Source of the DNA: Vibrio breoganii
GTDB taxonomy: Bacteria; Pseudomonadota; Gammaproteobacteria; Enterobacterales; Vibrionaceae
Assembly: GCF_001677275.1 (NCBI RefSeq)
Contig: NZ_CP016178.1
Span: 1,240,001-1,304,000, forward strand
Direction of reading: 5' to 3'
DNA: 64,000 bases
In this document: positions 8,322 through 17,444 of the stretch, piece by piece
Position numbering within the stretch: the stretch's first letter is position 1
Layout: each line of letters starts with the position of its first letter
Made by a program: the position numbers and the translations under genes
The notes under the pieces: model-generated
Seen by the model: only the letters and a program-made list of their open reading frames with translations
Database searches by the model: none
What the model was told of the DNA's origin: nothing

Positions 8322-8745
8322 ATTGATAATCGGTAATCTTGAACTGTGTAGCTTGCCTGACTTAGGCATTGTTGATCTTGAAGTGCGAGTGGATACGGGT
8401 GCAAAAACCTCATCCTTGCATGCGGACAACATCCGTAAATTTCGCAAAAATGGTAAGCCATACGTGGAATTTGATCTTCACCCAGACATCTACAATCTGG
8501 ACAAAATCGTAACCTGTCAGGCTAAGGTCATCGATTCACGTAAGATCAAATCTTCAAACGGTGAAGCAGAACAACGCTGCGTAATTAAGACCACGTTCGG
8601 CATCGCAGGGCACAGTTGGCCAATCGAAGTAACGCTAACTAACCGCAAAGACATGTCGTACTTAATGCTACTGGGTCGCGAAGGTATGGGGAACAAAGTC
8701 TACGTTGACCCAAGCCGAGCATTTACACTTGAGGTCGAAGAATAA
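8314..8745 (+). CDS. rimB: RimB-like putative ATP-dependent zinc / retropepsin-like protease
   Basis: An ATG at 8314 with AGGTGA 8 bp upstream gives 143 residues (MDRLIIGNLELCSLPDLG). The upstream GTG at 8302 is less likely. The protein matches the small 'ATP-dependent zinc protease' family (Zn_protease, DUF785). It carries VDTGAKTSSLHA, a DTGA motif like the active site of retropepsin aspartic proteases, and LTNRKDMSYLMLLGREGM, a typical second strand. In Pseudomonas, RimB cooperates with RimK in controlling S6 glutamylation. Here it is the last gene of the rimK operon and overlaps its upstream neighbour by 8 bp. Gene name by analogy. Confidence 0.88.
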   Translation: MDRLIIGNLELCSLPDLGIVDLEVRVDTGAKTSSLHADNIRKFRKNGKPYVEFDLHPDIYNLDKIVTCQAKVIDSRKIKSSNGEAEQRCVIKTTFGIAGHSWPIEVTLTNRKDMSYLMLLGREGMGNKVYVDPSRAFTLEVEE

Positions 8746-8783
8746 TCCTATTCTTCAACACAGACTGTTTAATCTAACGATGA

Positions 8784-8820
8784 GCGAGGATAGCCCTTAG
8801 GTCTACCCTCGCTAACGGTT
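8784..8820. terminator. Probable terminator hairpin between converging operons
   Basis: Arms GCGAGG (8784-8789) and CCTCGC (8807-8812) with further TAG/CTA pairing form a hairpin between the ends of the rimK operon and the RND operon. The T-run is weak, so this is a moderate call. Confidence 0.45.
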
Positions 8821-8857
8821 TAATCCCATCTAACGTTTAGAATCCTTAGCCTCTCAG

Positions 8858-11800
8858 TTACATTGCTTCCAATTTAGCGGCTTTAGGTAACTTGGTTACC
8901 TTCAAGTCGTCCAGAATCAGCAATACGCAAGGCACAATAATAGAAGCGAGCAATGTGGCAGAGACAAGCCCAAAAGCGATACTCGCTATCAATGGAACCA
9001 AAAACTGAGCTTGCGTGCTAGATTCGACTAATAACGGAAGCAAACCTGCAAATGTCGTCAGAGAAGTAATAAAAATGGCTCTAAATCGATCATGAACACC
9101 TTCACGACATGCGTCTAATAAGCTCATCCCATCTTCTCTATTTTGTTTGATAAAATTCACAAGCAAGATATTGTCATTCACCACAATACCCGCAAGAGTG
9201 GCAAAACCCACCAAACTTGGAATGGTCAGATCCAGTCCCATTCCCATATGTCCCCAAACTACCCCTATCCAACCCATAGGAATAGCCAACAACACAGCTA
9301 TAGGCTGCACGTAACTTTCGAATAAGAAGGTAAGGATGAGATAAATCCCTATCAACCCCAATATGAAGAATGTTATCAGTGATGACCCAGTGTCTGCGCT
9401 CTCTCTATCTTGTCCTTGAGACACAAAACTGACGTCTGGGTATTTCTTCTTAGCGTTAGGGACAAACTCACTATTAAACTTCAACATGATATCCCTAGCA
9501 TTAGCGATGCGTGTATTGATATCCCCTTGCACGGTCACTGTATTAACGCCATTGATTCGATTAATTCTGGAAAATGTTTGCACCTCCTTAAACGTCGCCA
9601 CACTGGATAGCGGAACTAACGTGCCATTAGTGGCGGTAATCGTAAGGTCTTTTAATTCCTGTAAACTTGCCTGATGCGTAAACTCATCCAACCTCACTGA
9701 AATATCGATGGTTTCTCCGTTTTGAAATACCGTTAGATCTGTGCTTCCCTTCACCGCACTACGAAGGTTTTGTGATAGCTGGGAAGCATTTACTCCCATG
9801 ACACCCGCTTCATCTTTCAAGCTCACCTGTATTTCTGTTCTTCCTGAACGCAGATCGCTCGACAAATTAAAGGTACCGTCAAAGCCTTTTAACCACTTAA
9901 TCAGCGAACGGCTCACTTTGTCTAGCTGCTCTAAAGAATCTCCCTGCACTCGAATATCAATCCCATTTCCAGCAAGGCCTCTTTCTTTGTCGGTAAACTT
10001 CATTGAAACCACATCGGGCAGGCTTCCTACCTTCTTCTTCCATTCCTGAACGAGAGACTTAATGCTCTGCTGTCTAAATTGAGCAGGCAGCAGATCGGCA
10101 CTGACCGTCGCCATGTGAGGGCCGGATTCATTCGCATCAACATTGGTGTTGTACATGATCGTTTTGTTTTGTACTAAAGGCTCTGAATCGGGATATTTCT
10201 CGGCATACGCTTTACTAAGCTTATCTAAAGCATCAGACACCTTTGCTACAATCGTTTCTGTCTGAGACAACACACTTCCCTGCGGTAAAAGAATTCGAGC
10301 TTGCAAAACATCGCTTTCCAACGATGGCATTGCCTTGAATTTCAGGAGCCCTGCAGAGAGTGAAGCCGTCGAAACCATAACGATCATCATCAATATCCCG
10401 AGAGTGAAATACGGCGCTTTCATTGCCTTTACGGAAAGGGGCACAAATACCTTATCTCGCATCTTTTCAAAGGCCATAATAATCTTGTCCCGCATCGGAC
10501 TGGATTTAGATGTAACGTGGCTATGAGCGAGGTGGGATGGAAGAATAAGAAAGGCTTCAATAAGACTCACTAATAATGTAATCAGCAAAATAATAGGGAT
10601 ATAGCGAAGCACTTCACCCATCTTTCCACTAAGGAACATCAATGGCCCTATTACCATGATAGTGGTTGCAAACGAAGCGAGCACGCCAGGTAAGACTTGT
10701 TTCGTACCGACAATCGCAGCTTCAATGGGAGGCAATCCTTTCTGTCTTTTCGCCGCAATATTCTCTGCAATGATCAAAGAGTCATCCATCAGCAAACCAA
10801 TCGCGACAATTAGCCCAACCATTGTCATCATATTCAGGGTGTAACCTAAAAGATGCATAGTGAATATGGCACCAAGAAACGAAACGGGTAATCCCATGGT
10901 CACCCAAAAACTAAATCTGATATTGAAGAATGCCCATAACACAAGAAATGCTAACGCTAGACCTTGCACACCATTGCTGGTTAAAATTCTTAAACGCTCA
11001 GTGATGTTAATACTCGAGTCTTGAGTCACATGAAGTTCAATGCCCTGTGGAACTTGTTTTTTCTCATTCTCAATAATCTTTACCACGGCCTCTTTCACGT
11101 TCAGAGTATCTTGAAAGTACGTTTTAGATACTTGAAGAAGTGCCGCTCTTTGCCCTTGAAACTGAATGACATCTTCGTCAGATTCAAATTTCTGTTCTAT
11201 CTTGGCAATATCTCCCAATCGTACTTGCGTTCCCAACTCACTGGATTTCACGATAACATTCTGAAAATCTTCGACTGTGCTACCCAGTTGGTCAAAACGA
11301 ACACTAATCTCTTCCAGTTCATTGCTGAACACACCTGCAGGCGTACTAATGCTTTGTTGCTGAACTAGGTTTGAGAGATCTGAAATACTTAATCCATACT
11401 GCTTTAACTTCCATTGAGAGACTCTGACCTCTATCTCTTGATCAGAGAACCCACTGACAGTTACTTGTGCAATCAAGGGATTGGCTTTTAACTTCTGCTT
11501 TACTTTCTGAGCATACAAGTAGAGGTCTTGATCAGACATATTACCGATGATGGCCACACTGGCCACGCTTGCGACTCTATCCAGCTTAGCCACTGTGATT
11601 TGCTCTACTCGATCAGGAAAGTCATTAATTGCATTCACTTGTTGCTGAATATCTGTGGTCAATATATCAATATCTTCACCACTCTCAATTTCAGCATTGG
11701 CAATCGCTAGATTTTCTCTAGCGTCACACGATAGCTCCTTAATGCCACTGAGTTGATCAAGAGACTCCTCCAAGGGGTAGCACACTTCTTCCATGACCTC

Positions 11801-11965
11801 TGATGGCGACGCTCCGGGATAACTGATCCGAACCGCTATATCTTTTGTAGGAGTGATAGGGAAAGTGTCTTTTTGCAATTTTGGCAGAGCAAATGCACCT
11901 AACAACAAAATAGCAATCATCAATACATTGGCAGCTGTCGCATGTCGAGCAAAGTAAGCAATCAT
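8858..11965 (-). CDS. RND efflux transporter, inner-membrane pump (HAE/AcrB-like)
   Basis: The 1035-residue length and two-fold layout are those of the resistance-nodulation-division family: TM1, large periplasmic loop, TM2-6, loop, TM7-12. Visible are the N-terminal YFARHATAANVLMIAILLLG helix, the SYPGASPSEVMEEV porter segment, and TM4 GLIVAIGLLMDDSLIIAEN with the paired aspartates of the proton relay. TM10 reads AGIVVNDNILLVNF and has no lysine at the position of AcrB Lys940, as in many distant RND pumps. Its start overlaps the membrane-fusion gene stop by 4 bp, so the two are co-translated. No outer-membrane channel gene is present nearby. Substrates cannot be deduced. Confidence 0.92.
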   Translation of the reverse strand: MIAYFARHATAANVLMIAILLLGAFALPKLQKDTFPITPTKDIAVRISYPGASPSEVMEEVCYPLEESLDQLSGIKELSCDARENLAIANAEIESGEDIDILTTDIQQQVNAINDFPDRVEQITVAKLDRVASVASVAIIGNMSDQDLYLYAQKVKQKLKANPLIAQVTVSGFSDQEIEVRVSQWKLKQYGLSISDLSNLVQQQSISTPAGVFSNELEEISVRFDQLGSTVEDFQNVIVKSSELGTQVRLGDIAKIEQKFESDEDVIQFQGQRAALLQVSKTYFQDTLNVKEAVVKIIENEKKQVPQGIELHVTQDSSINITERLRILTSNGVQGLALAFLVLWAFFNIRFSFWVTMGLPVSFLGAIFTMHLLGYTLNMMTMVGLIVAIGLLMDDSLIIAENIAAKRQKGLPPIEAAIVGTKQVLPGVLASFATTIMVIGPLMFLSGKMGEVLRYIPIILLITLLVSLIEAFLILPSHLAHSHVTSKSSPMRDKIIMAFEKMRDKVFVPLSVKAMKAPYFTLGILMMIVMVSTASLSAGLLKFKAMPSLESDVLQARILLPQGSVLSQTETIVAKVSDALDKLSKAYAEKYPDSEPLVQNKTIMYNTNVDANESGPHMATVSADLLPAQFRQQSIKSLVQEWKKKVGSLPDVVSMKFTDKERGLAGNGIDIRVQGDSLEQLDKVSRSLIKWLKGFDGTFNLSSDLRSGRTEIQVSLKDEAGVMGVNASQLSQNLRSAVKGSTDLTVFQNGETIDISVRLDEFTHQASLQELKDLTITATNGTLVPLSSVATFKEVQTFSRINRINGVNTVTVQGDINTRIANARDIMLKFNSEFVPNAKKKYPDVSFVSQGQDRESADTGSSLITFFILGLIGIYLILTFLFESYVQPIAVLLAIPMGWIGVVWGHMGMGLDLTIPSLVGFATLAGIVVNDNILLVNFIKQNREDGMSLLDACREGVHDRFRAIFITSLTTFAGLLPLLVESSTQAQFLVPLIASIAFGLVSATLLASIIVPCVLLILDDLKVTKLPKAAKLEAM

Positions 11966-13284
11966 GATTTACCCTCACTTTTGCTGATCTTGTTCTCTTT
12001 AAACCCAACTTCTTTTTCAAGCCACTTTTCCATATTTGCATCTGGTATGGGTTTCAAAGCCATGCCTTCAACGGCAGGGACCAGCTTACTCAGCACTACA
12101 AGGTCATCAACGGCCACACCCGACTTAATCACGGCCACCTGCCCTTGCACAAAATCTATATCCACAGATTGCCGTGTTAATTTCCCATCTTTAACTATGT
12201 AAACCAAATCATTATGAATTGCAGTCACAGGGAGGACGATTTGATTCTTCATCACTGGAGCTTTAAGAGTAACCTTGATGAATGTATTGCGAATGAGCGG
12301 CGGTTTTTTCCCGGGAACGGCTTGTTGGTAGGGGGCATCAACCTCTACAACAATACTTTGGCTTTGAGTTTGTGTATCTATTTGCCCACCCGAACGACTC
12401 ACCTTGCCATCCCATGAAATAACTTTGTCACCTGCTTTTAGTTCTAGAGTTGCTTGTAGATCTTGATGGACATCATGACTTAAGGGATCCAGATTCGAAG
12501 CTCTTCGCAGTGGACGCATTTTACCGAGAGGAAATTGAGCGCTGACCTCTACAGCTTCAATTCCATCAGCCTTAAGCATCAACTCACCTCTATTCACATA
12601 TTCAGCCAATCCAACTTGCTTGTCGGTAATTCGAATATCAAAAGGCGCTTTTACTACAGTATTTACAAGGTCCCGCTTGGCCAATGCCAACTCAGTTTCC
12701 AAAACCTTCTTCTGAGCTCGATTAATTGCTAGGCTATTTTTTAATGTCTGCAATTGCTGCTGGCTACCCAGTAACTCTCTCGTCGCTTTATCTTTTTCCG
12801 CGTTGGAAATGTGCCCCGTCTTGCTAAGTTTTACAGAGCGATCATATTCAGACTTCTGCACTAGAAAGTCTTTCTCTGCAATCTTTAACGACTCTAAAAT
12901 AGTTTTGTCTGTGAGCTTAGACACTTCTATTTCAGCCTCCAATCGAGCGACTGTAAGCAAGTAAGAAGAAGGGTCAATATGCAGAATTTCACTCCCCTTG
13001 TTAATTATCTCGCCAGTTTCAAACCGCTCAGATACCCAAACTACAGCGCCATCTAATTCTGATTGAGCCTCCCACTCTTGGGAAGACTCTGTAAGACCAT
13101 ATCCAACCGCAGAAGGTTGAATATTACGAGGTATCACTTTTAGAACACGCACAGATTTCTTAGTAGTGGTTGTATTGGATTGTGGTGGTTCAGCCTTCAT
13201 CGTCGGGGCCAATGCCAACATGACCACGCCCAATAAAACAGGAGGCAAAAATATCGCTCTTTGTACCCAACTATACCTAGCCAT
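11962..13284 (-). CDS. RND efflux periplasmic adaptor (membrane fusion protein, HlyD/AcrA family)
   Basis: The start at 13284 (MARYSWVQRAIFLPPVLLG) is preceded by AGGGAG and is preferred over the open frame to 13314. The ~440-residue protein has an N-terminal anchor helix and a barrel-sandwich hybrid (GAVVWVSERFETGEIINKGSEILHID). A coiled-coil hairpin follows (about 110-200: SKLTDKTILESLKIAEKDF onward), then beta-barrel and membrane-proximal domains. It links the pump encoded immediately downstream to an outer-membrane channel. A basic, Ser/Lys-rich C-terminal tail follows the last domain. No local regulator gene accompanies the pair. Confidence 0.9.
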   Translation of the reverse strand: MARYSWVQRAIFLPPVLLGVVMLALAPTMKAEPPQSNTTTTKKSVRVLKVIPRNIQPSAVGYGLTESSQEWEAQSELDGAVVWVSERFETGEIINKGSEILHIDPSSYLLTVARLEAEIEVSKLTDKTILESLKIAEKDFLVQKSEYDRSVKLSKTGHISNAEKDKATRELLGSQQQLQTLKNSLAINRAQKKVLETELALAKRDLVNTVVKAPFDIRITDKQVGLAEYVNRGELMLKADGIEAVEVSAQFPLGKMRPLRRASNLDPLSHDVHQDLQATLELKAGDKVISWDGKVSRSGGQIDTQTQSQSIVVEVDAPYQQAVPGKKPPLIRNTFIKVTLKAPVMKNQIVLPVTAIHNDLVYIVKDGKLTRQSVDIDFVQGQVAVIKSGVAVDDLVVLSKLVPAVEGMALKPIPDANMEKWLEKEVGFKENKISKSEGKS

Positions 13285-13513
13285 GATCACTCCCTTGCAG
13301 ACTAAAATAAACATTAGACTTAACTAATATAAGGTTAGCATAACGTCGTTGTAGTGCCTCATGGCTGGTATGGGAATTTACTTAGCTTTACGTTTTAAGG
13401 GCAATAATTTGAAGTGGGTTACATTTGAAAGTGGATTGCATCTGGAACACTGCAGGTAACCAGTATGCGACGATGAAAAAGTGCCCGTCGCACACTATTG
13501 AATATGTGATGTA

Positions 13514-14065
13514 TTAGCCTGCCAGTAACTCTTCTGTTTTCATCAATAGACTCATTTTCGGAAACACTCTCTCACAGCTATGCTGATGACAAACAGGATC
13601 CATATCGGCGATGGCATCTTCGACAATCACCACGTTGTAATCTAACTCAAAGGCTTGCCTCGCTGTTGATTCAACCCCAACGCTGGTGGCAATGCCGGTG
13701 AAATAGACATGCGTAATCCCCTGCTCTTTAAGTTGCTCATCTAAACCCGTGTTAGTAAATGCGCCCCATGAGTATTTTGTTAGGTACTTGAATCTAGGTT
13801 TGTTGCCAAGGCGTTTAATCACGGAGCCCCAAACAGGCGCAGGTGACGCTTGATCACTTTGGGATGCTTGTTGTTGAAGCTGCGTGAGTCCTTTTGCTCG
13901 GCCTGCCACGTTAACAATAAAAACAGGTAGCTCAGCTCGTTCGAATGCCTCACATAGAGCGATACTGTTCTCAATGACTGCCGTTGCTACTTCTGCTGGC
14001 ACCTTATCAACAATACCTTCTTGTAGGTCGATGACGATAAGTGCTGAATGCTTGGTAATGTTCAT
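13514..14065 (-). CDS. Isochorismatase-fold (cysteine hydrolase family) protein, YecD-like
   Basis: The 183-residue protein has the isochorismatase fold: SALIVIDLQEGIVDK with the catalytic-type Asp, KYSWGAFTNTGLDEQL with the conserved Lys, and TGIATSVGVESTARQAFELDYNVVIVEDAIAD. At the position where nicotinamidases and similar enzymes have the nucleophilic Cys, the sequence reads S-V-G-V. The thiol is therefore missing, as in E. coli YecD and EntB isochorismatase. A vinyl-ether hydrolase or a non-thiol mechanism is therefore more likely than amidase activity. It stands alone and is divergent from ansB. Confidence 0.85.
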   Translation of the reverse strand: MNITKHSALIVIDLQEGIVDKVPAEVATAVIENSIALCEAFERAELPVFIVNVAGRAKGLTQLQQQASQSDQASPAPVWGSVIKRLGNKPRFKYLTKYSWGAFTNTGLDEQLKEQGITHVYFTGIATSVGVESTARQAFELDYNVVIVEDAIADMDPVCHQHSCERVFPKMSLLMKTEELLAG

Positions 14066-14373
14066 GCTCGATGCCTTATTGCTATTCTCTTTTCAAATCA
14101 GAATACACCCAGTGCGTGCTTTTTGTCTTCGGAACATTCGTACAGGTTGTCTTTAACGTCCTATTTCGGTGCAGTTGCACCAAACAAAAAACTCGCAATT
14201 ACCACCTAGAAACACTTTAACCACAGTCAGTTACAAAGCTAATCTTGACTCTTTAAAAGTGCACAGAACTTGGCAATCTTTTCACTTAAATAAATGAAAT
14301 AGTTGGGCTTTTAGTAGAAATGGCATCGATTGTGCAATGGGTTAGTTATATCCATTTAGTTCCAGAGGACGCC
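14066..14373. other. Intergenic region between divergent genes
   Basis: This spacer of about 308 bp carries the promoters of the isochorismatase-fold gene and of ansB. An in-frame extension of ansB from 14320 has no ribosome binding site and is not counted as coding. No operator palindrome was recognised. Confidence 0.4.
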
Positions 14374-15405
14374 ATGAAAAAACTTACCACCGCTCTAATC
14401 ATTTCATCTCTATTTAGCTTGAATGCCATTGCCCAAGAACTGCCTAATATCACCATCTTAGGAACGGGCGGCACCATTGCTGGCTCTGCAGAGAAATCAA
14501 CAGATGTGACCGGCTATAAAGCAGGAGAGATAGCGGTATCTACTCTTATTGAAGCGGTACCTCAAATCGTCGATGTAGCTAACGTAGACGGTATTCAAGT
14601 TGCTAATACCAGCAGTTCAAACATCGATAGTAAGATATTGCTTGAGATGGCAAACACGGCTAACTCTTTATTGCAAAACGATACCTCAGGCGTGGTCATT
14701 ACCCACGGCACGGATACCACGGAAGAAACGGCCTTCTTCATGGATCTAGTCAATCAAACTGACAAGCCTATTGTTGTGGTTGGAGCTATGCGCCCAGCAA
14801 CGGCTATTAGTGCTGATGGTCCAATGAACCTATTAAATGCGGTTAAGTTAGCTTCTGATGAGAGTGCTTATGGAAGAGGCACTATGGTGCTTTTGAACGA
14901 TAACATTGGCGCGGCTTACTACACCTCTAAAACAAGTTCTATTTCTCTAGATACCTTCAAAGCACATGACCAAGGTTTCTTGGGAACCTTCGCAGGAGGT
15001 GAGCCTAAGTTCTATTACGAGCCAGCAAAAGTCATGGGTAAGCCAACATTTGATGTGTCTAAATTAGAGACCTTGCCTAAAGTGGATATCGTATACAGCT
15101 ACCAAAATATGGGACCTGAGATCATTGATGCTATCGTAGAGTCTGGAGCAGACGGCATTGTCGTTGCGGGCAGTGGTAATGGCTCTGTTCCTTCTGCGGT
15201 TCGAGAGAGAATTAGCCAACTAAACGAAGACGGTTACCCAGTAGTGCTTTCTACACGCACAGGCTCTGGCTTCGTTACGGCTAAATCACACGCTATCGGT
15301 TCGGGAGTACTAAACCCTCAAAAAGCACGTATCATGCTAATGCTTGCCCTAACTGAAACTCAAGATGTGAAAGAGTTGCCAGTTTACTTTGGCACACAAA
15401 GCTAG
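14374..15405 (+). CDS. ansB: Periplasmic L-asparaginase, type II
   Basis: The start at 14374 (AGAGGA upstream) gives 343 residues beginning MKKLTTALIISSLFSLNAIA followed by QE, a Sec signal peptide. The mature enzyme has both asparaginase signatures: TILGTGGTIAGSAE with the catalytic Thr, and GVVITHGTDTTEETAFFMDL with the Thr-Asp pair. It hydrolyses L-asparagine to aspartate and ammonia in the periplasm. Aspartate made this way could feed the AspT/AspD system about 20 kb downstream, but that is only a metabolic link. It is monocistronic, with a strong terminator just after it. Confidence 0.95.
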   Translation: MKKLTTALIISSLFSLNAIAQELPNITILGTGGTIAGSAEKSTDVTGYKAGEIAVSTLIEAVPQIVDVANVDGIQVANTSSSNIDSKILLEMANTANSLLQNDTSGVVITHGTDTTEETAFFMDLVNQTDKPIVVVGAMRPATAISADGPMNLLNAVKLASDESAYGRGTMVLLNDNIGAAYYTSKTSSISLDTFKAHDQGFLGTFAGGEPKFYYEPAKVMGKPTFDVSKLETLPKVDIVYSYQNMGPEIIDAIVESGADGIVVAGSGNGSVPSAVRERISQLNEDGYPVVLSTRTGSGFVTAKSHAIGSGVLNPQKARIMLMLALTETQDVKELPVYFGTQS

Positions 15406-15424
15406 CTTCTATTAAAGAAACTCA

Positions 15425-15458
15425 CCAACCCTAGAATTACAACTAGGGTTGGTTTATT
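15425..15458 (+). terminator. Rho-independent terminator after ansB
   Basis: A perfect 10-bp stem pairs CCAACCCTAG (15425-15434) with CTAGGGTTGG (15443-15452), with an 8-base loop, followed by TTTATT. Confidence 0.9.
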
Positions 15459-15613
15459 AAACTCTTCCTAACTATTCAACAAACCATGTTATTCCTAGCA
15501 CTTGAAGGGCACATCGGTTTAATTATTCAATTAGCTCAAATACCCACGACTTCAAAGAATTAATTTAGAGCTACTGATATATTCCTGCTAAACAACCTAC
15601 AGGAAGTATCAAA

Positions 15614-15952
15614 TTGAAAAAAATGATTACCACTCTCATCGTAGTCAGCGCTCTAACTGCCTGTGCCAATGAGAACGCGCCAAAGCCACAGGAGCCTGTG
15701 TGTGCAGAGACGATTGGTCTGGTTAAAGAAACCAACAATTACTCTACTGACTATTATGTTGAAAACAGAAATAACGAGAAGCTAGCTAAAGGCCTAGTAG
15801 AGGTGCGCTATCGACCAGATTCAGACAGTGGTCTCTCAGCGGTACAGCGATTCCAGTTTGAGCTAGAACCTGGTGAGAAAAAGTTACTCAGTACTTGGGA
15901 AGAAAAAGCGTACCCGAAAGGAAGCTTTTTACGTTGTGGCTACGAGAAATAG
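15614..15952 (+). CDS. Small lipoprotein, unknown, TTG start
   Basis: The frame starts with TTG at 15614, about 9 bp after AGGA, giving MKKMITTLIVVSALTACANENAP. This is a good type II signal peptide with lipobox LTAC and Cys17. The alternative ATG at 15623 loses the basic N-terminus and lies too far from the ribosome binding site. The ~95-residue mature part (ETIGLVKETNNYSTDYYVENRN ... FQFELEPGEKKLLSTWEEKAYPKGSFLRCGYEK) looks like a small beta domain with two cysteines. I do not recognise a family. Confidence 0.75.
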   Translation: MKKMITTLIVVSALTACANENAPKPQEPVCAETIGLVKETNNYSTDYYVENRNNEKLAKGLVEVRYRPDSDSGLSAVQRFQFELEPGEKKLLSTWEEKAYPKGSFLRCGYEK

Positions 15953-16132
15953 AAGCCAAATAAAGACTAGTCTCTCGTTTCAAAAATGATTAGCTTCTCG
16001 CAGATTTCGATACTCATAGCATGATTAATCCCATACAGGGGTGATGAAAAAGGTGACATCGATTATCCTAGTTACCATGCATAATGAATACGACGGCAGC
16101 CTTATGGTTGCCGTTATTGTTTAAGAGGATAT

Positions 16133-16630
16133 ATGGACGTTACCTTTACAAGAGTCACCAACCCGCAGCAAATAGATATCGTTGTCGACCTAGCCAATAT
16201 CATATGGACTGAGCATTACACCCCCATCATAGGGGCGGAGCAAGTGCACTATATGCTCACTCACATCCACTCTCCTACGACAATCACTACTGAAGTAAAA
16301 GATAGCAATATTCACTATTACCTCATTCACAAAGACGGTAAACCTGCGGGCTATGTGGGCGTAAAGCTACAACCAGAGCAACTGTTTTTAAGCAAGATTT
16401 ACGTGCTTTCTAGTGAGCGAGGCAATGGGATTGGCGCACTATCGATTAACTTTATCAAGGACTTAGCCAAGTCGAACAATTTGAATAAGATCTTTCTCAC
16501 CGTCAATAAATACAACGCCCACTCCATTGCTGCCTATCAGCGCATCGGCTTTGAAATAACGGAAGAGATCGTTGCGGATATTGGAGGCGGTTATGTCATG
16601 GATGATTATAAGATGGAGCTAAACCTCTAG
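16133..16630 (+). CDS. GNAT family N-acetyltransferase
   Basis: This 165-residue protein has ATG 16133 behind AGAGGA. The GNAT fold is visible in KPAGYVGVKLQPEQLFLSKIYV followed by SSERGNGIGALSINFI (acetyl-CoA pyrophosphate loop, R/Q-x-x-G-x-G/A) and NKIFLTVNKYNAHSIAAYQRIGF (motif B). It transfers acetyl from acetyl-CoA to an unknown amine, protein or small molecule. It is a stand-alone gene. Confidence 0.9.
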   Translation: MDVTFTRVTNPQQIDIVVDLANIIWTEHYTPIIGAEQVHYMLTHIHSPTTITTEVKDSNIHYYLIHKDGKPAGYVGVKLQPEQLFLSKIYVLSSERGNGIGALSINFIKDLAKSNNLNKIFLTVNKYNAHSIAAYQRIGFEITEEIVADIGGGYVMDDYKMELNL

Positions 16631-16737
16631 GGTCTGTTGACCTTTTGCAATAAAACCGAAATAAACAGCCACTACTATCAGCGTACGCTGAGGCATAACT
16701 ATGCCCTCATAATATCAATCGTCAAAGAGAACAAAAA

Positions 16738-17397
16738 ATGGCAAAGCCCTTATATGTATTTGATATGGACGAAACGCTAATCAATGGCGATTGTGCAATG
16801 ATCTGGAATGAATTTCTCCTAGAGAAAGGCGTAGTGCAAGACCCTAGCTTTTTGGCAGAAGATCAGCGACTGATGGAGCTTTACTCTCAAGGAAAACTTG
16901 ATATGGACGAGTACCTTGAGTTTGCAATGGCACCGCTGCTACACCTGTCAAAAAAGGACGTTGATGCTTTGGTTGATGAATGTGTAGAGACTCATATCTT
17001 GAGTAGACAGTTTGATGAGTCTAAGGCTTTAATCCAGCAACTAAAGGCCGATGGCATCGATATGCTGATCATCTCAGCCACTGTGGCATTTGTAGTGGAA
17101 GCTGTTGCCAAACGCATTGGCATTAAACACAGCTTAGGCATTGATCTTGCGGAAAGTAACGGTAGATATACAGCAAAGATAGAAGGTGTGCCTAGCTATA
17201 GAGAAGGCAAGGTGACGCGCCTTGAGCAGTGGTTAACTCAAAACAAGCAGTCCTACTCAGCTATTCATTTTTATACAGATTCTATTAATGACCTCGCTCT
17301 GTGTGAGCACGCCGACCACGCCTATCTAATCAATCCTTGCCCTAGCCTTGCTGCTTTGCCAAAGCGAGACAACTGGACAACCCTCAGCTGGAAATAA
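16738..17397 (+). CDS. HAD superfamily hydrolase (HAD-IB, phosphoserine-phosphatase-like)
   Basis: The 219-residue product has HAD motif I YVFDMDETLINGD (DxDxT type), motif II in LIISATV, a basic residue region around GVPSYREGKVTRLEQW (motif III), and motif IV HFYTDSINDLALCEHA. The cap is the helical IB type. It is likely a soluble phosphatase acting on a small phosphorylated metabolite; the substrate is unknown. It ends at a strong terminator shared with the convergent adhesin gene. Confidence 0.9.
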   Translation: MAKPLYVFDMDETLINGDCAMIWNEFLLEKGVVQDPSFLAEDQRLMELYSQGKLDMDEYLEFAMAPLLHLSKKDVDALVDECVETHILSRQFDESKALIQQLKADGIDMLIISATVAFVVEAVAKRIGIKHSLGIDLAESNGRYTAKIEGVPSYREGKVTRLEQWLTQNKQSYSAIHFYTDSINDLALCEHADHAYLINPCPSLAALPKRDNWTTLSWK

Positions 17398-17410
17398 TCT
17401 GAGCACAAAC

Positions 17411-17442
17411 AAAAACCCCAAGCGTTAGGCTTGGGGTCATTT
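17411..17442. terminator. Bidirectional terminator between HAD gene and adhesin gene
   Basis: The arms CCCCAAGC (17416-17423) and GCTTGGGG (17429-17436) have a 5-base loop. An A-run lies on the left and a T-rich stretch on the right. Confidence 0.9.
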
Positions 17443-17444
17443 AT

